Shown here piece after piece: positions 30,892 through 39,341 of a DNA stretch of 64,000 nucleotides (the stretch's first letter is position 1; each line of letters begins with the position of its first letter). Source of the stretch: [Mycobacterium] vasticus. Its GTDB lineage: Bacteria; Actinomycetota; Actinomycetes; Mycobacteriales; Mycobacteriaceae. The stretch covers positions 636,967-700,966 of the forward strand of contig NZ_CP084028.1 in assembly GCF_020181595.1 (NCBI RefSeq), in the 5' to 3' direction. Both the position numbers and the translations under genes were made by a program. A model generated the notes under the pieces. That model had not been told where the DNA came from, did no database searches, and saw nothing but the letters and a program-made list of their open reading frames with translations.

Positions 30892-31320
30892 TCAGACGGG
30901 CTGGAATGCCCAGGTGACAACTTCGGTGCCGTCGTCCTCGACATAGAACGGCACCATGGTCAGCTCGACGGGCATGCCGAATTTCAGCTTGGCGGGGTCG
31001 GATTCGGTCAGGCGGGCCTCCACCTGGACCACATCGCCGAGCCGGATCAGGCCGACTCCGAACGGGGTGAATCCCTCGGCGGTCTCGCCGCCGGCGTAGG
31101 GCAGCTTCGGGACGAAGCCCTGGGTGGTCCAGGCCTCCAGGGTGCCCTGGCGGGGCAGCAGCAGGTCGCTCATCTGCGGGCCGCTGCAGCGCGGGCAGTG
31201 GTCCTGGCGGGGCCAGACCGTCGCCTCGCAGTCGGCGCAGTGACTGCCGATCAGAGCCGGGTTCTCGTCGGGGAAGTTGGTGACGTCGGGAGCCAGTGCC
31301 CTGCGCTTGGTGGAAATCAC
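30892..31320 (-). CDS. DUF35 Zn-ribbon/OB-fold protein
   Basis: A 142-residue protein. The rubredoxin-like zinc ribbon is CADCEATVWPRQDHCPRC and is followed by the OB-fold part ending FYVEDDGTEVVTWAFQPV. DUF35 proteins bind thiolase-fold partners and can tether acyl-CoA. It lies 14 bases upstream of its partner. GTG 31320 is the only credible start; the codon sits inside a degenerate copy of the 15-bp operator (31312-31326), so the transcript may be leaderless. Confidence 0.87.
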   Translation of the reverse strand: MISTKRRALAPDVTNFPDENPALIGSHCADCEATVWPRQDHCPRCSGPQMSDLLLPRQGTLEAWTTQGFVPKLPYAGGETAEGFTPFGVGLIRLGDVVQVEARLTESDPAKLKFGMPVELTMVPFYVEDDGTEVVTWAFQPV

Positions 31321-31402
31321 GTTCTCAATTAGAGCATACGACGCTGCGTGTTGGGTAGCGCGGGACGGCGCCGGTTGTGAACAGGGCAGCCCGGGCCCAC
31401 CG

Positions 31403-31466
31403 GCGCGAGCGTGCACAGATGTACGCGTTCACCCGGCGTGTCGCGGACAAATGCGCACGCTCGCGC
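31403..31466. repeat. Intergenic inverted repeat with dispersed repeat copy 2
   Basis: GCGCGAGCGTGC (31403-31414) is the exact reverse complement of 31455-31466. Within the structure, 31434-31460 read on the minus strand matches the repeat at 15196 at 23 of 27 bases. It lies between DUF35 and the TetR gene, both on the minus strand, and has no T tract. Confidence 0.6.
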
Positions 31467-31507
31467 AGGAAGGGGGCTCGCGCAGGAAGGGGGCTCGCGC
31501 AGGGGGG
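31460..31507. repeat. 17-bp tandem repeat
   Basis: CTCGCGCAGGAAGGGGG occurs twice head to tail (31460-31476 and 31477-31493), then a third partial copy CTCGCGCAGGG runs into poly-G. It is 16 bases short of the TetR stop codon. It looks like a slippage-prone array next to the palindromic repeat. Confidence 0.75.
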
Positions 31508-31522
31508 GAGGACGCAGGGGGG

Positions 31523-32173
31523 TTACTTGGCCAGGCCGTGGGCGCAGAAGTCCCAGACCTCGTCGGCGGTGATGGGGTTCGCGGTCGGGTCGTCGGACTC
31601 GGCGCTGGACTGCGCGACGAACATCACGGTCTGCATGGTCATCGCTGCCATCCGCCGGGCGTTGACCTCCGGGCGCAGTTCGCCGGCATCGGCGGCGGCC
31701 TCCATCAACTCGGTGAGCATTCCGAGCAACGGCGTGAACGCCACCCGGACCTCGGTGGGGTGGGTGACCAGTAGCCGGGGCGCGAAGTCGGTGAACAGTG
31801 GCCGCTTGGCGATCGGGTCCGGCCGGGACAGGTCGAAGAGCAGCTCGACGGCCACCTTCAGCTGTTCCAGCGGACTCTTCTTGTTCTCGGTGGCGGCGCG
31901 GATCTGGTCGGCGGTGCGGGTGAGTGCATCTTCGAAGAGCGCCAGCAACAGCTCGTGCTTGCCGTTGAACTGCAGGTAGAAGCTGCGCAACGACTGCCGG
32001 GAGCGCTCGACGACCTCTTGGACGGTGAAGTCGGTGCTGCCCTTTTCGATGATGATGGACTGGGCGGCATCCAGGAACCGCTGCACGCGCTGAGCGGCGC
32101 GCAGCCGCGCGGTCTTGATCGACCGCTCAACCGCCCGCTGTTTCCAGACCGGTTCCTCTTCGGGGTTGCTCAC
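31523..32173 (-). CDS. TetR family regulator
   Basis: A 216-residue regulator with an N-terminal basic segment, the helix-turn-helix FTVQEVVERSRQSLRSFYLQFNGKHELLLALFE and an all-alpha C-terminal domain. It is divergent from the crotonase gene at 32343. The shared gap contains a GAGAATGGCCTTCTC inverted repeat, a natural operator candidate for this protein or a related TetR. Confidence 0.87.
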   Translation of the reverse strand: MSNPEEEPVWKQRAVERSIKTARLRAAQRVQRFLDAAQSIIIEKGSTDFTVQEVVERSRQSLRSFYLQFNGKHELLLALFEDALTRTADQIRAATENKKSPLEQLKVAVELLFDLSRPDPIAKRPLFTDFAPRLLVTHPTEVRVAFTPLLGMLTELMEAAADAGELRPEVNARRMAAMTMQTVMFVAQSSAESDDPTANPITADEVWDFCAHGLAK

Positions 32174-32298
32174 CAGCGGCTCCGGCGGTTGCCTTTTTGG
32201 GAGAACACCACTGCACCTTACCGGAGAATTACCTCATTTCGGGGCCCGCTATCGGCCCGCTGCCATCCCGCGAGGGAAGATGGTAACTTCCCAACAAT

Positions 32299-32313
32299 GA
32301 GAATGGCCTTCTC
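32299..32313 (+). promoter_or_regulatory. GAGAAYG-N3-TTCTC operator, copy 2
   Basis: GAGAATGGCCTTCTC has the same 5-5-5 layout and the same arms as the sites at 15280 and 47224. It is 29 bases before the crotonase ATG, in the region shared with the divergent TetR gene. Confidence 0.65.
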
Positions 32314-32342
32314 CTGGTGACCCGCAAGAGGTAAGGAAGCCC

Positions 32343-33125
32343 ATGTACATCGACTATGAGGTCGCCGACAAGATCGCGACCATCACCCTCAACCGCCCCG
32401 AGGCGGCGAACGCCCAGAACCCCGAGCTGCTCGACGAACTCGACGCGGCCTGGACCCGCGCCGCCGATGACGACGACGTCGCGGTGATCGTGCTGCGCGC
32501 CAACGGCAAACACTTCTCGGCCGGCCACGATCTCAAGGGCGGCGGCCCGGTGCCGGACAAGATCACCCTGGAGTTCATCTACAAACACGAATGCAAGCGC
32601 TACCTGGAGTACACCCTGCGGTGGCGCAACGTGCCCAAGCCCTCCATTGCCGCGGTACAGGGCCGGTGCATCTCCGGCGGGCTGATGCTGTGCTGGCCGT
32701 GCGATCTGATCATCGCCGCCGACGACGCCCAGTTCTCCGACCCGGTGGTGCTGATGGGGATCGGCGGCGTCGAATACCACGGCCACACCTGGGAATTGGG
32801 GCCGCGCAAGGCCAAGGAGATCCTGTTCACCGGTCGGGCGCTCACCGCGCAGGAAGCCGAGCAGACCGGGATGGTCAACAAGGTGGTGCCGCGCGATGAG
32901 CTCGACGGGGAGACCCGCCGGCTGGCCGAGCACATCGCCACCATGCCGTCGTTCGCGTTGCGGCAGGCCAAGCGGGCGGTCAACCAGACCCTGGATGTGC
33001 AGGGCTTCCACTCGGCGATCCAGTCCGCCTTCGACATCCACGAGACCGGGCACGGCAATGCGCTCTCGGTGTGCGGGTGGCCGGTGCTGGTCAACCTCGA
33101 CGACATGAAGACCAAGGTGCAGTAG
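32343..33125 (+). CDS. Enoyl-CoA hydratase/isomerase family protein
   Basis: A 260-residue crotonase with oxyanion segments NGKHFSAGHDLKGGG and GRCISGGLMLCWPCD. Neither catalytic Glu is present (GGLMLC and SDPVVLMGIGG), so a reaction other than simple hydration is possible. The SD is AAGGAAG just upstream of the ATG. It is monocistronic: the next gene converges on it 5 bases after the stop. Confidence 0.85.
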   Translation: MYIDYEVADKIATITLNRPEAANAQNPELLDELDAAWTRAADDDDVAVIVLRANGKHFSAGHDLKGGGPVPDKITLEFIYKHECKRYLEYTLRWRNVPKPSIAAVQGRCISGGLMLCWPCDLIIAADDAQFSDPVVLMGIGGVEYHGHTWELGPRKAKEILFTGRALTAQEAEQTGMVNKVVPRDELDGETRRLAEHIATMPSFALRQAKRAVNQTLDVQGFHSAIQSAFDIHETGHGNALSVCGWPVLVNLDDMKTKVQ

Positions 33126-33130
33126 GCCCC

Positions 33131-34588
33131 TCAGGCCAACCGCTCGCGCAACTCCCGCTTGAGCACCTTGCCGTAGGAGTTCTTCGGCAGCGCGTCGACG
33201 AACTCGTACCGCTTGGGGCGCTTGAAGCGGGCGATGCGCTCCAGCAGATGGGTGTCCAGCTCGGCCGCGGACGCTGCCCCGACGACGAACGCGACCACGA
33301 TCTCGCCCCACTCCGGATCGGGGGTGCCCACCACGGCCGCCTCCGCGACGCCGGGGTGGCGCAGCAGCGCCTCCTCGACCTCGCGCGGGTAGATGTTGCT
33401 GCCGCCACTGATGACGACGTCCTTGGACCGGTCACGCAGGGTGAGGTAGCCGTGGTCGTCGAACGAGCCCTTGTCACCGGTGAACAGCCAGCCGTCGCGG
33501 ATCGCCTCGGCGGTGGCGGTGGGATTGTTCCAATAGCCGGCCATCACCACCTCACCGCGACAGACGATCTCGCCCACTTCGCCGGCCGCCGCAACACTGC
33601 CGTCGTCGCGCAGCACTGCTACTTCAACACCGGTGCGCGCCCGGCCGACCGAACCCAGGACGGCGTCGTCGCCGCCGTGGTCGGCGCGGGTCAGGCCGGT
33701 GATGGTCATGGGCGCCTCGCCCTGGCCGTAGAGCTGGGCGAACACCGGCCCGAACGCGGCCATCGCCTTCTTCAGGTTGCCCAGGTACATCGGCCCGCCG
33801 CCGTAGATGATCGTGCGCAGGTTCGCCGGGCGCGCCCGGCCGGTGTCCACCAGGCGGGCCACCATGGTCGGCGCCAGAAACGCGGTGGCGCCCGGATGGT
33901 GATCGCACAGGTCGAGGAATTCGTCCGCGTCGAACGCCCCCGACGCTGGCACCACCTGGCGGGCGCCCCGCAACACATACGGTGCGATGTAGAGCCCGGA
34001 TCCGTGCGACATCGGAGCGCCGTGGATCAGCGAGCAGTGCTCGTCGGGGTCATCCAGGTCGGCCAGGTGCGCGTGCGTCATCGCCATCAGGTTGCGGTGG
34101 GTCAGCATGGCGCCCTTGGAGCGTCCGGTGGTGCCGCTGGTGTAGAAGAGCCAGGCCGGCTGCGACGGGTCCGACTCCCGCGGTTCAGCGGGTGGGGCGC
34201 CCAGTCGTTCCAGATAGGTTGCACTGCCGATGGTTTCGACTATCGCAGAGCTCAGGCCCGGTGCCAGATTCGGCGAGGCGAACACCATACTCGCGCCGGC
34301 GTCGTCGAGGATCTGGGCCATCTCGCGCGGGTGCAGCTTGTAGTTGAGCGGCACCACCACGCACTCCGCGGCCCAGATGGCGAACATCAGCTCGATGATC
34401 TCGGGCCGGTTCTCGCTGGCGATCGCGATCCGCGCGCCACGGGGCAGCTGCCCGCGCAGTGAACCGGCCAATCGCCGTGCGCGATCAGCCAGTTCGCGCC
34501 AGGTGTGCAGGCGGCGCTCGCCGCAATAGACCGCGCCCTGTTCGCCGAATCGGGCCGCGGCCTGATCCAGCAACGTGAAGATGTTCAC
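33131..34588 (-). CDS. Acyl-CoA synthetase (FadD-type AMP-binding enzyme)
   Basis: A 485-residue ANL-family ligase. It has the P-loop YTSGTTGRSKGAM, the A5-like LYGQGEAPMT, TGDKGSFDDHGYL, and the A10 lysine in NSYGKVLKREL. It activates a carboxylic acid to acyl-AMP and then acyl-CoA. GTG 34588 overlaps the SDR stop by 4 bases; the longer upstream frame is read-through of the SDR gene. It is the last gene of a five-gene minus-strand operon. Confidence 0.87.
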   Translation of the reverse strand: MNIFTLLDQAAARFGEQGAVYCGERRLHTWRELADRARRLAGSLRGQLPRGARIAIASENRPEIIELMFAIWAAECVVVPLNYKLHPREMAQILDDAGASMVFASPNLAPGLSSAIVETIGSATYLERLGAPPAEPRESDPSQPAWLFYTSGTTGRSKGAMLTHRNLMAMTHAHLADLDDPDEHCSLIHGAPMSHGSGLYIAPYVLRGARQVVPASGAFDADEFLDLCDHHPGATAFLAPTMVARLVDTGRARPANLRTIIYGGGPMYLGNLKKAMAAFGPVFAQLYGQGEAPMTITGLTRADHGGDDAVLGSVGRARTGVEVAVLRDDGSVAAAGEVGEIVCRGEVVMAGYWNNPTATAEAIRDGWLFTGDKGSFDDHGYLTLRDRSKDVVISGGSNIYPREVEEALLRHPGVAEAAVVGTPDPEWGEIVVAFVVGAASAAELDTHLLERIARFKRPKRYEFVDALPKNSYGKVLKRELRERLA

Positions 34589-35370
34589 CGCTGAACCCAG
34601 TCGGAGTCCAGCCCGAAGTCCGACAGGTATTTCGTGGAGCTCCAGCCGCCGTCGACGACGATGGTCTGCCCGTTGATGAAAGAGCCTGCCTCCGAACACA
34701 GGAAGGCGACGGTGCCGGCGATGTCGTCCACCCGGCCCAGCCGCGGGGCCGGCGTCATCTCGGCGTTGAGTTTGCGGAACCGGGGGTCGGTGAGGCGCTG
34801 CTCGACCATCGGGGTGACCGTGACCCCCGGTGCCACCGCGTTGCACCGGATGCCCTGGGCGCCGTACTGGCAGGCGATGTGGGTGGTCAGCGCGGTCAGT
34901 CCGCCCTTGGCCGCCGAGTACGCCCCGCCGCGCAGGCCGCCGACGACCGCGAAGGTGGAGGTGATGTTGATGATCGCCGATCCCGGCGCCAGGTGGCCCA
35001 GCACCTCCCGGCTCAGCCGAAAGGGCGCCCGCAGCATCAGGTTCAGGAACTGGTCCAGGGATTCGTCGTCGGTTTCGTGCAGCGGCTTGGGACTGCCGAC
35101 GCCGGCGTTGTTGATCAGGTAGTCCACTCGGCCCCATCGGGACAGCGCGGCGTCGACGATCCGCTGCGGGGCGTCGTCGGCGGTGAGGTCGACCGCGACG
35201 GTGCCGATGTTGTCGGGGTCGGCGCCGCCGGCCCGCAATGCCGCCGCCAGCTCGGCGAGGCGCTGTTCGTCGCGGCCGGTGCCCAACACCGCCATGCCGG
35301 CCTCGGCGAGCTTTGCGGCACAGCCGAATCCGATGCCGCTGCTGGCGCCCGTCACAATCGCCACCTGCAT
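34585..35370 (-). CDS. SDR family oxidoreductase
   Basis: A 261-residue dehydrogenase with TGASSGIGFGCAAK, NNAGVGSP, Ser in NITSTFAVVGG and the catalytic pair in YSAAKGG, ending NGQTIVVDGGWSSTKYL. It is coupled to the FadD downstream by a 4-base overlap and lies 3 bases after the upstream AMP-binding enzyme. Confidence 0.87.
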   Translation of the reverse strand: MQVAIVTGASSGIGFGCAAKLAEAGMAVLGTGRDEQRLAELAAALRAGGADPDNIGTVAVDLTADDAPQRIVDAALSRWGRVDYLINNAGVGSPKPLHETDDESLDQFLNLMLRAPFRLSREVLGHLAPGSAIINITSTFAVVGGLRGGAYSAAKGGLTALTTHIACQYGAQGIRCNAVAPGVTVTPMVEQRLTDPRFRKLNAEMTPAPRLGRVDDIAGTVAFLCSEAGSFINGQTIVVDGGWSSTKYLSDFGLDSDWVQR

Positions 35371-35373
35371 GAT

Positions 35374-36882
35374 CTACCCACCTTCCCGGGTCAGCATCAC
35401 CCGGATCTGTTGCTTGACGACTTTGCCGGCGTCGTTGCGGGGCAGGGCGTCCCAGACCAGCACCTGCTCGGGGGCTTTGAACCGGGCCACCCCGCGCTCG
35501 GCCAGCAGGTCCCGCAGCTCGGCAACGTCCGGGGCCGCATCACCGGAAGCGACGATCACCGCGCAGGCCCGCTCCCCGGTGCGCGGATCGGGCAGCCCGA
35601 CGACGGCGATCTCGGCGATGCCCGGATGGCCGGCCAGGATGTCTTCGACCTCGCGCGCGGAGATGTTCTCCCCGTTGCGGATGATCACGTCCTTGAGCCG
35701 GCCGGTGATCAGCAGATAGTCGCCGTCCACCCAGCGGCCCAGGTCACCGGTGGCGAAATAGCCGTCGCCGTCGAAGCACGGGCCCTCGGAGTGCAGGTAG
35801 CCCACCAGCATCTGCGGCCCCCGCACCCAGACCTCGCCCTCGCCGGGGGGAGCACCGGGGTGGGCGACCAGCTTGATGTCGGCGAACCCGGCCCGGCCGT
35901 CGGTCTGCGCGGCATAGCTGCGCTCATCGGGGCGCAGAGCGCCGACGGTGGTGACCGGAACCTCGCTGGACCCGTACACCCGGGTGACGGCGGCGCTGGA
36001 GAAGTAGTCGGCGGCCTCGCGGATCAGTGACTCCGGAACCGATGCGCCGCCGCAGACGAACACCTTCAGGTCCGGCAGCCGGGTTCCGGCGCGGCGGGCC
36101 GCGGCCAGCAGTTGCGCCAGAAACGGTGTCGCCCCGGCGATGTGCGTGCACTTCTCGGTGAGCATCAGCCGCACCGCCTTATCGGCGTCCCACGTGTCCA
36201 TCAGTATCGCGGTGGTGCCGAGCAGCAGCGGCGCCTCGAACGCGTAGATCGATCCGCCGATGTGCGCGATGGGGGAGGGCACCAGAAAGCGGTCGCCCGG
36301 GGCGATCAGCCAGTGCTCACCCAGTTGGGTAAGTAACGCGTGAATGGAGTCGTGGCTGTGCAGCACGCCTTTCGCATGACCGGTGGTACCCGAGGTGTAC
36401 AGCAACAGCCGAACCGCAGCCGGGTCCAGGGGTGGCAGCACCGCGTCACCGCCGTCGCCTGCGAGCAGGTCCGAATCGCCGCGCACCAGCACCACCTCGG
36501 GCGGGTCGGCCAGGGCGGCGCTCACCCGGGCCAGCATCGCCGCATAATCGTGGCCGCGGAACTCACGCGGTGCGAACAGCATTCGGGAGCCGGAGTCGGC
36601 GAGGATGAACTCCAGCTCAGCATCCCGCAGTGACGGCAGGATCGGGTTGACCACCATCCCGGACAGCGTCGCGGCCAGATAGACGACGGCGGCCTCGTGC
36701 CAGTTGGGCAGCATGAACGACACCACGCTGCCCGTCGGCATCCGCGTCAGCATCGCCTTGGCCAGAGCTGTTGCGCGGGTGTGCAGATCCCGGCAGGTCA
36801 GCCGCATCTCGCCGTCCACCAGCAGAACCCGGTCGGGGGTGTCCTCGGCGGCCCGCGCCAGGGCATCGGCCAGGGTCGTCAC
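35374..36882 (-). CDS. Acyl-CoA synthetase (FadD-type), second in operon
   Basis: A 502-residue ANL ligase with YTSGTTGHAKGVLHSH (P-loop), YGSSEVPVTT, TGDLGRWVDGDYL and the A10 lysine in NDAGKVVKQQI. HIGGSIYAFEAP and THIAGATPF are the substrate-pocket segments. GTG 36882 overlaps the GntR stop by 4 bases. Two ligases in one operon suggest two acid substrates, or one entering twice during the pathway. Confidence 0.87.
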   Translation of the reverse strand: MTTLADALARAAEDTPDRVLLVDGEMRLTCRDLHTRATALAKAMLTRMPTGSVVSFMLPNWHEAAVVYLAATLSGMVVNPILPSLRDAELEFILADSGSRMLFAPREFRGHDYAAMLARVSAALADPPEVVLVRGDSDLLAGDGGDAVLPPLDPAAVRLLLYTSGTTGHAKGVLHSHDSIHALLTQLGEHWLIAPGDRFLVPSPIAHIGGSIYAFEAPLLLGTTAILMDTWDADKAVRLMLTEKCTHIAGATPFLAQLLAAARRAGTRLPDLKVFVCGGASVPESLIREAADYFSSAAVTRVYGSSEVPVTTVGALRPDERSYAAQTDGRAGFADIKLVAHPGAPPGEGEVWVRGPQMLVGYLHSEGPCFDGDGYFATGDLGRWVDGDYLLITGRLKDVIIRNGENISAREVEDILAGHPGIAEIAVVGLPDPRTGERACAVIVASGDAAPDVAELRDLLAERGVARFKAPEQVLVWDALPRNDAGKVVKQQIRVMLTREGG

Positions 36883-37607
36883 GGGCCGCTGACCCGGTGC
36901 AGCGTCATCGAATACCGGTAGTCGTCACCGGCATGGGTGTTCACCGTGACCTGGGCGACCTCATCCTCGGAGGTGGTGTAGGTGCGCTGCATCTGCAGGG
37001 CGGCGGTGCCGGGTCCGACACGCAGCGCCTCGGCCAGTTCCGGGCCGACGATCACCGCGCGGATGTGCTGGCGCACCTCGACGACGCTGACCCCGAACAC
37101 GTCCTCGATCAGCGGAAAGATCGGGCCGGAATGCCGCTGCAGCAGCCGGCCCACGCCGGCGAACGTCCGGTTGACGTAGTACTCGGTGCGGCAGATCGGC
37201 GTGTCCTGGCCATCGGCGCGCCGAATGCCGCGCACCGCAAGCCATTCGGTGCCGATCGGCAGACCGGTGCGGGCGGCGATCTCCTCGTCGACGGTGACCA
37301 TGGCGTTGGAGTCGATCTCGAATGACGAGCCGGCGGCAAACGCGACCAGGTCGTTGATCGACACCACGTCCTGGGCGTAGCAGCTCGTCTCGGTGCGGGG
37401 AACCACCACGGTGCCCGCCCGGGGCCGCGAGACCACCAGATTGTCCTCGCGCAGCCGCCGCAGTGCTTCTCGGACGGTATAGCGGCTGACCGAGAACCGT
37501 TCGCACAGTTCGTGTTCGGTGGGCAGCTGGGAGCCGACCGGATACACCCCGTCGGCGATCTCCTTGCGCAGCTCCCGCGCGACGCGCAGGTAGCGGTGGT
37601 CGGTCAC
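36879..37607 (-). CDS. GntR family regulator, HutC/UTRA type
   Basis: A 242-residue regulator. The N-terminal winged helix is YPVGSQLPTEHELCERFSVS RYTVREALRRL with the beta-wing VVSRPRAGTVVV, followed by a UTRA ligand domain (GTEWLAVRGIRR, CRTEYYVN). It is embedded in the operon with 4-base overlaps on both sides. TTAGTCCAGACAA at 39231, in the operon promoter region, resembles the GTC-N2-GAC sites of HutC-type regulators. Confidence 0.87.
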   Translation of the reverse strand: MTDHRYLRVARELRKEIADGVYPVGSQLPTEHELCERFSVSRYTVREALRRLREDNLVVSRPRAGTVVVPRTETSCYAQDVVSINDLVAFAAGSSFEIDSNAMVTVDEEIAARTGLPIGTEWLAVRGIRRADGQDTPICRTEYYVNRTFAGVGRLLQRHSGPIFPLIEDVFGVSVVEVRQHIRAVIVGPELAEALRVGPGTAALQMQRTYTTSEDEVAQVTVNTHAGDDYRYSMTLHRVSGP

Positions 37608-39205
37608 GATCCGGCCGGCCGTAGGGCCAGTACGCTGCCGTCGCCGTCGGCCGAGACGTACAGGGTGCCGTCGCGGCCACGGGCGATGCCGGCGAACGGA
37701 CCCTGGGGACCGGAGAACGGGGGCATCCCCCGCAGTGGCTTGGGTGTCACGCCCGGTGGCGGCCCGATCGCCAGCCCGTCGGCGATCACCTGCCGCGCAC
37801 CGGTTTCCACCTCGACGGCCAACACCTGACGAGCACCGGCGTCCACGATGTAGAGCGTGCGGTCGGCCAGCAGCAGGCCTTGGGGCCGCACCAGGTCGTC
37901 GACCACCGTCTCGACGCCGGCACCGCCGACCCGCACCACCCGTCCGGCGCCGGACTCGGCCACCAGGTAACGGCCGTCTTCGGTCAGGGCGATCCCGATC
38001 GGACGCGCCAGATCCTGCGCCAGCACATCGACCGTCCCGCCGCGCACCGCCAGCATCCGGCCGGTGCCGAACTCGGTGACCACCACACCGGCCGAACCGA
38101 CCACCACGCCGTAGAGCTGGTCGAAACCGTCGGCGAGCACCTCGCTGTGCGAGCGCGCCGGGACATACCGGCTGACCTGGCCGCCGGAGGTGGTGACGAC
38201 GAATTCACCGGGGCCCACGGCGGTCACGCCACGGACGAAGCCGGGATAGCCGGGGCTGAACAGCATTCCGAGTGTCTCGAGCCGGCCGCCGGTGCCGACC
38301 GCGTAGAAGTAGGTGCCGTCGGCGACGTAGAGCTTGCCGGCGCCGTCGACGGTGAGGTCCAGCGGCCAGTTCAGTCCGCCGGGCAGCATCGCGGTGGTGG
38401 TGCCGCCGGCGATCTCGGTGACCTCGCCGGTGAAGTTGGAGACGAACAGCCGGCCGTCGGCGAAGGTGCAGTTGTCCAGGCCCGGCGTCAGTTGCGCCAG
38501 CACGGTGCGCTCGCCGGTGCGCGGGTCGATGCGCAGCACCTGGCCGCTGGCTGCCTGGGTGGAGACGATGCAGCCGTCGGCGTCGAACTTGACCGAGTCG
38601 GGAACCCCCAGATCGCCGGCAACCCGTTGCGGCACAGCGTCACTGGCAAACGGATCGATCCGCCAGATCTCGTTGGCGGTCATCACCGGGAAGTAGAGCA
38701 GGCCGTCGGGTCCGACCTCCATGGCGTTGGGTGACGGCAGGTTCTCGGCCAGGATGCGCGGCGCGCCGGTGGCCCGGTCCAGTTCCATCAGCCGTCCGCC
38801 GTCGCGGCATTCCCCGACGAACAGGTGATCCCCCGAAGCAGAGTTGTGCACGGTGATCCCGTTGGCGCACGGCAGGCCGTCGCTCAGCACGCGGACGGCG
38901 CCGGACGGGTCGAGCACGCTGACCCGGCCGTCCATCACCTCGGTGGCGTACAGATTGCCGGCGCTGTCGAATGCGACATCGTCGGGTGCCACGACGTCGC
39001 CGCCGCGCGCACTCACCACGGCAAGTTCGCCGGTGCGCACGTCCAGCGCGCTGATCTGGCTGCCGGTCACCTGGGCGACGTAGACCCGGCCGTCGGGACC
39101 GGTCCGCAGGCCGTTGGCGCCGAACAGCCGACTCGGTTCGGTGAGGCGTTCCAGCCGCCAGCCCGGCGCGACCGTGGGGCTGGCGAGCACTTCGCGGGGG
39201 ACCAT
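37604..39205 (-). CDS. SMP-30/NHL-type beta-propeller protein
   Basis: A 533-residue protein with about ten repeats of the form GPDGRVYVAQ, DSAGNLYATE, GPDGLLYFP, DGAGKLYVAD and GRDGTLYVSA, that is, propeller blades like SMP-30/gluconolactonase or NHL. It is longer than a single six-bladed propeller and could hold two. No signal peptide is seen from ATG 39205; the frame extends to 39289 without support. A lactonase role would fit a ligase/SDR operon, but metal ligands cannot be assigned with confidence. It starts the operon and is divergent from the CoA-transferase. Confidence 0.72.
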   Translation of the reverse strand: MVPREVLASPTVAPGWRLERLTEPSRLFGANGLRTGPDGRVYVAQVTGSQISALDVRTGELAVVSARGGDVVAPDDVAFDSAGNLYATEVMDGRVSVLDPSGAVRVLSDGLPCANGITVHNSASGDHLFVGECRDGGRLMELDRATGAPRILAENLPSPNAMEVGPDGLLYFPVMTANEIWRIDPFASDAVPQRVAGDLGVPDSVKFDADGCIVSTQAASGQVLRIDPRTGERTVLAQLTPGLDNCTFADGRLFVSNFTGEVTEIAGGTTTAMLPGGLNWPLDLTVDGAGKLYVADGTYFYAVGTGGRLETLGMLFSPGYPGFVRGVTAVGPGEFVVTTSGGQVSRYVPARSHSEVLADGFDQLYGVVVGSAGVVVTEFGTGRMLAVRGGTVDVLAQDLARPIGIALTEDGRYLVAESGAGRVVRVGGAGVETVVDDLVRPQGLLLADRTLYIVDAGARQVLAVEVETGARQVIADGLAIGPPPGVTPKPLRGMPPFSGPQGPFAGIARGRDGTLYVSADGDGSVLALRPAGS

Positions 39206-39230
39206 GACTTCGGACGCTACCAAGAGCTGG

Positions 39231-39243
39231 TTAGTCCAGACAA
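39231..39243 (-). promoter_or_regulatory. Candidate GntR operator
   Basis: TTAGTCCAGACAA is a near-palindrome with GTC-CA-GAC at its centre, 26 bases upstream of the propeller ATG. The form suits the HutC-type regulator encoded in the same operon. A second imperfect repeat, GTTCT-N9-AGAAC (39301-39319), lies on the other side of the divergent region. Confidence 0.45.
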
Positions 39244-39325
39244 TAGCGGGCACAGATGCGTACCCGAGCCTTGACGCACCAATAAGCACTGCGGAATAGT
39301 GTTCTTCACTACGCAGAACGGAGTA

Positions 39326-39341
39326 TTTTGTCCGAACAAAA
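39326..39341 (+). promoter_or_regulatory. Inverted repeat over the CoA-transferase start codon
   Basis: TTTTGT-CCGA-ACAAAA is a perfect 6-4-6 inverted repeat that includes the TTG start at 39328. It could be an operator or an RNA hairpin that hides the start. It is AT-rich against a GC-rich background. Confidence 0.45.
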
